Shown here in pieces: positions 61,900 through 64,000 of a stretch of 64,000 nt of DNA. The notes below the pieces were generated by a model. The model was not told the DNA's origin. It was given only the letters and a program-made list of their open reading frames with translations, and searched no databases. Location: the NCBI RefSeq assembly GCF_036962685.1, contig NZ_JBALOP010000015.1, positions 1 through 64,000 on the forward strand. Direction: 5' to 3'. The position numbers and the translations under genes were made by a program. This DNA is from Ferdinandcohnia sp036962685 (GTDB lineage: Bacteria; Bacillota; Bacilli; Bacillales; Bacillaceae_L). Within the stretch, counting starts at the first letter, position 1; every line of letters starts with the position of its first letter.

Positions 61900-62994
61900 C
61901 TAACCCCTCATATATTTCCTAAATGGTATTAGCCATTCGTATACCTTTCTTCTTCCTAATTGAGATCGTCTTAACCACCATAAATATAAACCAATATTCA
62001 AAACGATACCGGGAACAAAAATCACGAATAATGGTAACAGTTTATGCTTTACATAAATGTAATTTATCCATTTATCTGGTAAAACATCGGGGTAGGCGAC
62101 TTTATGAATTGTTTCTGTATAAGACCCGACTTTCTGTGGTGCAATAATCGTCATTGTATACTCGTAATGCTGATTTGACATCAAAGATAGCTTTGGGGGA
62201 TTAATGACAATACTTTTATTTTCCGGTTCCAAAAAAACCACATAAGGCAGCCACGTTTTATTTTCAAGGCTTTTTCCTCTAGTAAACTCTTCGCCGGGTG
62301 TAGGAGATGAGAGTCCCTTTGTACTTACAACGATGAATGGAATTTGATCAGGCTTAGAGCTATTGATTGTAAGCCCAATTAAAGTCGCATTCAAAAATAA
62401 AATTGCACAGAACGTTATAAATGCAGGGTCTAAAAAAGTGGAAATATGTATGATACGCATGCGCTTAGCTTTTTTTCTTTTGTTACGTTTGGACTTTCGA
62501 AAAAAGGAGTTGTACAAATACCCGACTAAGTATAGGACAATAGCAATTGAAATAAGTAAGAAAATATTCATTTTTTCAGAGATTGAGCCCAATTTTGGGA
62601 TAATGACTGGACTTCCATTTATCGTAAATACTCTTCCTTGTATTTGCCTTGAATCAACAAAAGGTTCTCCAGCCTCTTGGTCTAAAGAAGAGTTATTATC
62701 TCCTTTTGTTATGAATGTACGCTCCTCCGTCACATCGACTATTCGATGTGTAACAAAAGGTTCCTTTAAGAATTTCGGTTTGAACGTGATAATATCATTT
62801 ACTCCATAGCTTTTAGATCGAATAAGGATATACCCATCATTTGTTTTTATCGTAGGCTCCATGCTTTCGGAATAAACATAGCCTAGGCTAATAGGCAGTT
62901 CGCTCCCCATAAATCGTAAGGTTATAGTAAGTAAGAGTCCCAATATAATAGCTGCATATAATATTTTTCCTATTATTTTTGATAGCTTATCCAA
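61900..62994 (-). CDS. SipW-like (ER-type) signal peptidase I with long C-terminal extension
   Basis: 364 residues, about twice the length of SipW. The catalytic Ser44 is in SESMEPT, and the general base is His83 in VTHRIVD, where bacterial P-type enzymes have Lys, so this is the archaeal/ER type. KGDNN forms the last box. Membrane helices lie near residues 10-28, 140-160, 190-212 and 318-340. After the peptidase part, an extracellular domain of about 100 residues of unknown type follows. TTG start after GGAGATGGGGA. It lies directly downstream of a secreted protein that is its probable substrate. Confidence 0.85.
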   Translation of the reverse strand: MDKLSKIIGKILYAAIILGLLLTITLRFMGSELPISLGYVYSESMEPTIKTNDGYILIRSKSYGVNDIITFKPKFLKEPFVTHRIVDVTEERTFITKGDNNSSLDQEAGEPFVDSRQIQGRVFTINGSPVIIPKLGSISEKMNIFLLISIAIVLYLVGYLYNSFFRKSKRNKRKKAKRMRIIHISTFLDPAFITFCAILFLNATLIGLTINSSKPDQIPFIVVSTKGLSSPTPGEEFTRGKSLENKTWLPYVVFLEPENKSIVINPPKLSLMSNQHYEYTMTIIAPQKVGSYTETIHKVAYPDVLPDKWINYIYVKHKLLPLFVIFVPGIVLNIGLYLWWLRRSQLGRRKVYEWLIPFRKYMRG

Positions 62995-63014
62995 ATCCCC
63001 ATCTCCAAGTAAAA

Positions 63015-63053
63015 TATGGAACTTTAGGTTATAATGTTGCCTAAAGTTCCATA
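63015..63053 (-). terminator. Intercistronic hairpin between the secreted protein and the signal peptidase
   Basis: TATGGAACTTTAGG and CCTAAAGTTCCATA form a perfect 14-bp stem, with ATTTTAC after it on the minus strand. It may act as an attenuating terminator giving more of the secreted protein than of the peptidase. Confidence 0.7.
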
Positions 63054-63088
63054 TACGTTTTTTGCATTAAAGAATTTTTCTTTGCTTA

Positions 63089-63712
63089 TTAACGAGAAGG
63101 TGCATCCGTGCTAGCATTAACTTTTACAGTATGGCTCCAATCCTTGCCTGGGCTACCGTAACCGTTTGCTAAGTTAGTATTGACATAAATATTTACATCA
63201 AAGCTTTGGCCAGGAGCAAGATATACATAAGCTTCTTTTCCTACGCCATTTACGAAGTTCATTCCAGTACTATCTAAAAGGTTTTTGCCATTAGGCTGAG
63301 TGTTTCCGTACCAAGCATCTACGTTCGTAACAACACCGTCTGTGTTATTAATTCTGTATTGAAGACCTGCATTATGTTGCGAACTCCAGCCATCTGCTTC
63401 TAACCAAACATAAATGGACTTTTCACTTTGGTTCGTTACTGAAAATACTTCATGGAATTCTGATTTTGCCTGTGGATTAAAACCATCTCCTCCGCTAGAA
63501 GTATTCGTAAAATCAAGAGTCAACTTCCCATTCCCTGCTTCTTTTGCATATAATCCATCACCTGATAACGCTACAAGTGCATTTGAATCTGTCACGACTC
63601 CCATGGCAGAAGAACGATCTGCGTTGAATACATCAATCGCCCCTGTACCCATTGCTGCTGTTACTGCTGCTACAATAAGTAGCAAAAAACCCATAAAACT
63701 TTTCTTTCTCAT
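63089..63712 (-). CDS. Secreted DUF1102/TasA-like protein, probable SipW-type substrate
   Basis: 207 residues. The N-terminal MRKKSFMGFLLLIVAAVTAAMGTGAIDVF has the basic start, hydrophobic core and small-residue cut region of signal peptides processed by SipW-like peptidases. The remainder is beta-rich without cysteines (EVFSVTNQSEKSIYVWLEADGW; YVYLAPGQSFDVNIYV), resembling DUF1102 and camelysin/TasA surface proteins. AGGAGG RBS. The next gene on the strand is the SipW-like peptidase. A surface layer, fibre or biofilm role is inferred, not shown. Confidence 0.78.
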   Translation of the reverse strand: MRKKSFMGFLLLIVAAVTAAMGTGAIDVFNADRSSAMGVVTDSNALVALSGDGLYAKEAGNGKLTLDFTNTSSGGDGFNPQAKSEFHEVFSVTNQSEKSIYVWLEADGWSSQHNAGLQYRINNTDGVVTNVDAWYGNTQPNGKNLLDSTGMNFVNGVGKEAYVYLAPGQSFDVNIYVNTNLANGYGSPGKDWSHTVKVNASTDAPSR

Positions 63713-63882
63713 TTCTACTTCCTCCTCGTATTCGTTTTTATTTACAATTTAATAGTATAAAAAACTACGAGGGTGAACATCATACTACATGGTACTTCTA
63801 CAGGAACGATAGTGTAATTGTTTACTACTACTAAAGTAGCATTACCCAAGATTATGTTTGTGCAAAAAGACCTAACGACATT

Positions 63883-64000
63883 TTATCTTTGGTTTGTAAG
63901 CATCAAGTCATGTTTGTTTAGTTCTAGGTTTTTAATATAAAGTGCTGCCTGTGTTCGATCATGCAATCCAAGCTTTGCAAGAATTTGGCTCATATGCTTC
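63883..64000 (-). CDS. LuxR-type DNA-binding response regulator (C-terminal end only)
   Basis: The frame enters from the right edge of the window and ends at TAA (63883-63885). The visible KHMSQILAKLGLHDRTQAAL is the recognition helix of a LuxR/NarL-type helix-turn-helix, followed by a short tail (YIKNLELNKHDLMLTNQR). The receiver domain and partner kinase are outside the window. It is followed by the 170-base leader of the secreted protein gene, which it might control. Confidence 0.85.
   Translation of the reverse strand, partial: KHMSQILAKLGLHDRTQAALYIKNLELNKHDLMLTNQR

Overview
The window looks like a chromosomal segment of a low-GC, Gram-positive, Bacillus-like bacterium (family Bacillaceae). 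Signs are AT-rich DNA, strong AGGAGG-type ribosome binding sites, frequent TTG and GTG starts, LVGC/LAGC-type lipoboxes, a lysine (L-box) riboswitch, a near-perfect Bacillus-type Fur box, cre-like CcpA sites, and protein families typical of bacilli (YdhK, DUF3231, YheE, SpeG, AcoR, MelA). No transposase, phage gene, CRISPR array, rRNA or tRNA gene was seen. The sequence contains two assembly gaps (runs of N) inside a tandem repeat.

Layout. 1-5.8 kb: end of a DUF2268 metallopeptidase-like gene, an SDR-type epimerase, and a three-gene polar amino acid ABC transporter behind a lysine riboswitch, so probably a lysine importer. 6-9.5 kb: a DUF2935 protein, then an ankyrin/TPR protein in one transcription unit with a cytosine-deaminase-like amidohydrolase. 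9.6-10.2 kb: a gap-containing array of roughly 104-bp repeats. 10.3-16 kb: acetoin dehydrogenase genes acoA-acoB-acoC with the sigma-54 activator acoR, a textbook -24/-12 promoter and candidate AcoR enhancers; the E3 gene is absent. 16-26.6 kb: housekeeping and accessory enzymes: old yellow enzyme, aspartate dehydrogenase overlapping a short UvrA paralog, glutaredoxin, Gfo/Idh/MocA oxidoreductase, HAD phosphatase, Dus, UPF0303 and a histidine phosphatase. 26.8-32.8 kb: a sugar-binding lipoprotein, GH4 alpha-galactosidase MelA and a 1014-residue secreted beta-propeller/carbohydrate-binding protein. 32.9-37.8 kb: stress and sulfur genes. 38-49 kb: SpeG, a yfkN split by a stop codon, regulators and transporters. 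49.3-52.8 kb: a Fur-controlled ferric iron ABC transporter. 53-60 kb: a complete urease operon ureABCEFGD plus a nickel permease (ureH) and a divergent urea channel. 60.6-64 kb: 52-bp tandem repeats, a TruA paralog, a SipW-like signal peptidase with a likely cognate secreted substrate, and the end of a LuxR-type regulator.

The strongest unusual signal is at 36.0-37.8 kb. A small HesB/IscA-like gene carries an in-frame TGA exactly where relatives would have the cysteine of the GxCGG motif. It is followed at the right distance by a hairpin with GG in its loop, as expected of a bacterial SECIS element. It lies downstream of two rhodaneses and a CstR-type persulfide-sensing repressor, flanked by two TATACC-N6-GGTATA operators and a frameshifted third rhodanese-like gene. 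I read it as a probable selenoprotein in a sulfane-sulfur (perhaps selenium) handling cluster. selA, selB, selC and selD are not in the window and must be sought elsewhere in the genome.

Several genes are broken: yfkN (ochre stop), the membrane rhodanese (frameshift) and a small ORF near 21.2 kb (frameshift). There are also short gene remnants at 38.5 and 61.7 kb, and several families of dispersed palindromic intergenic repeats.
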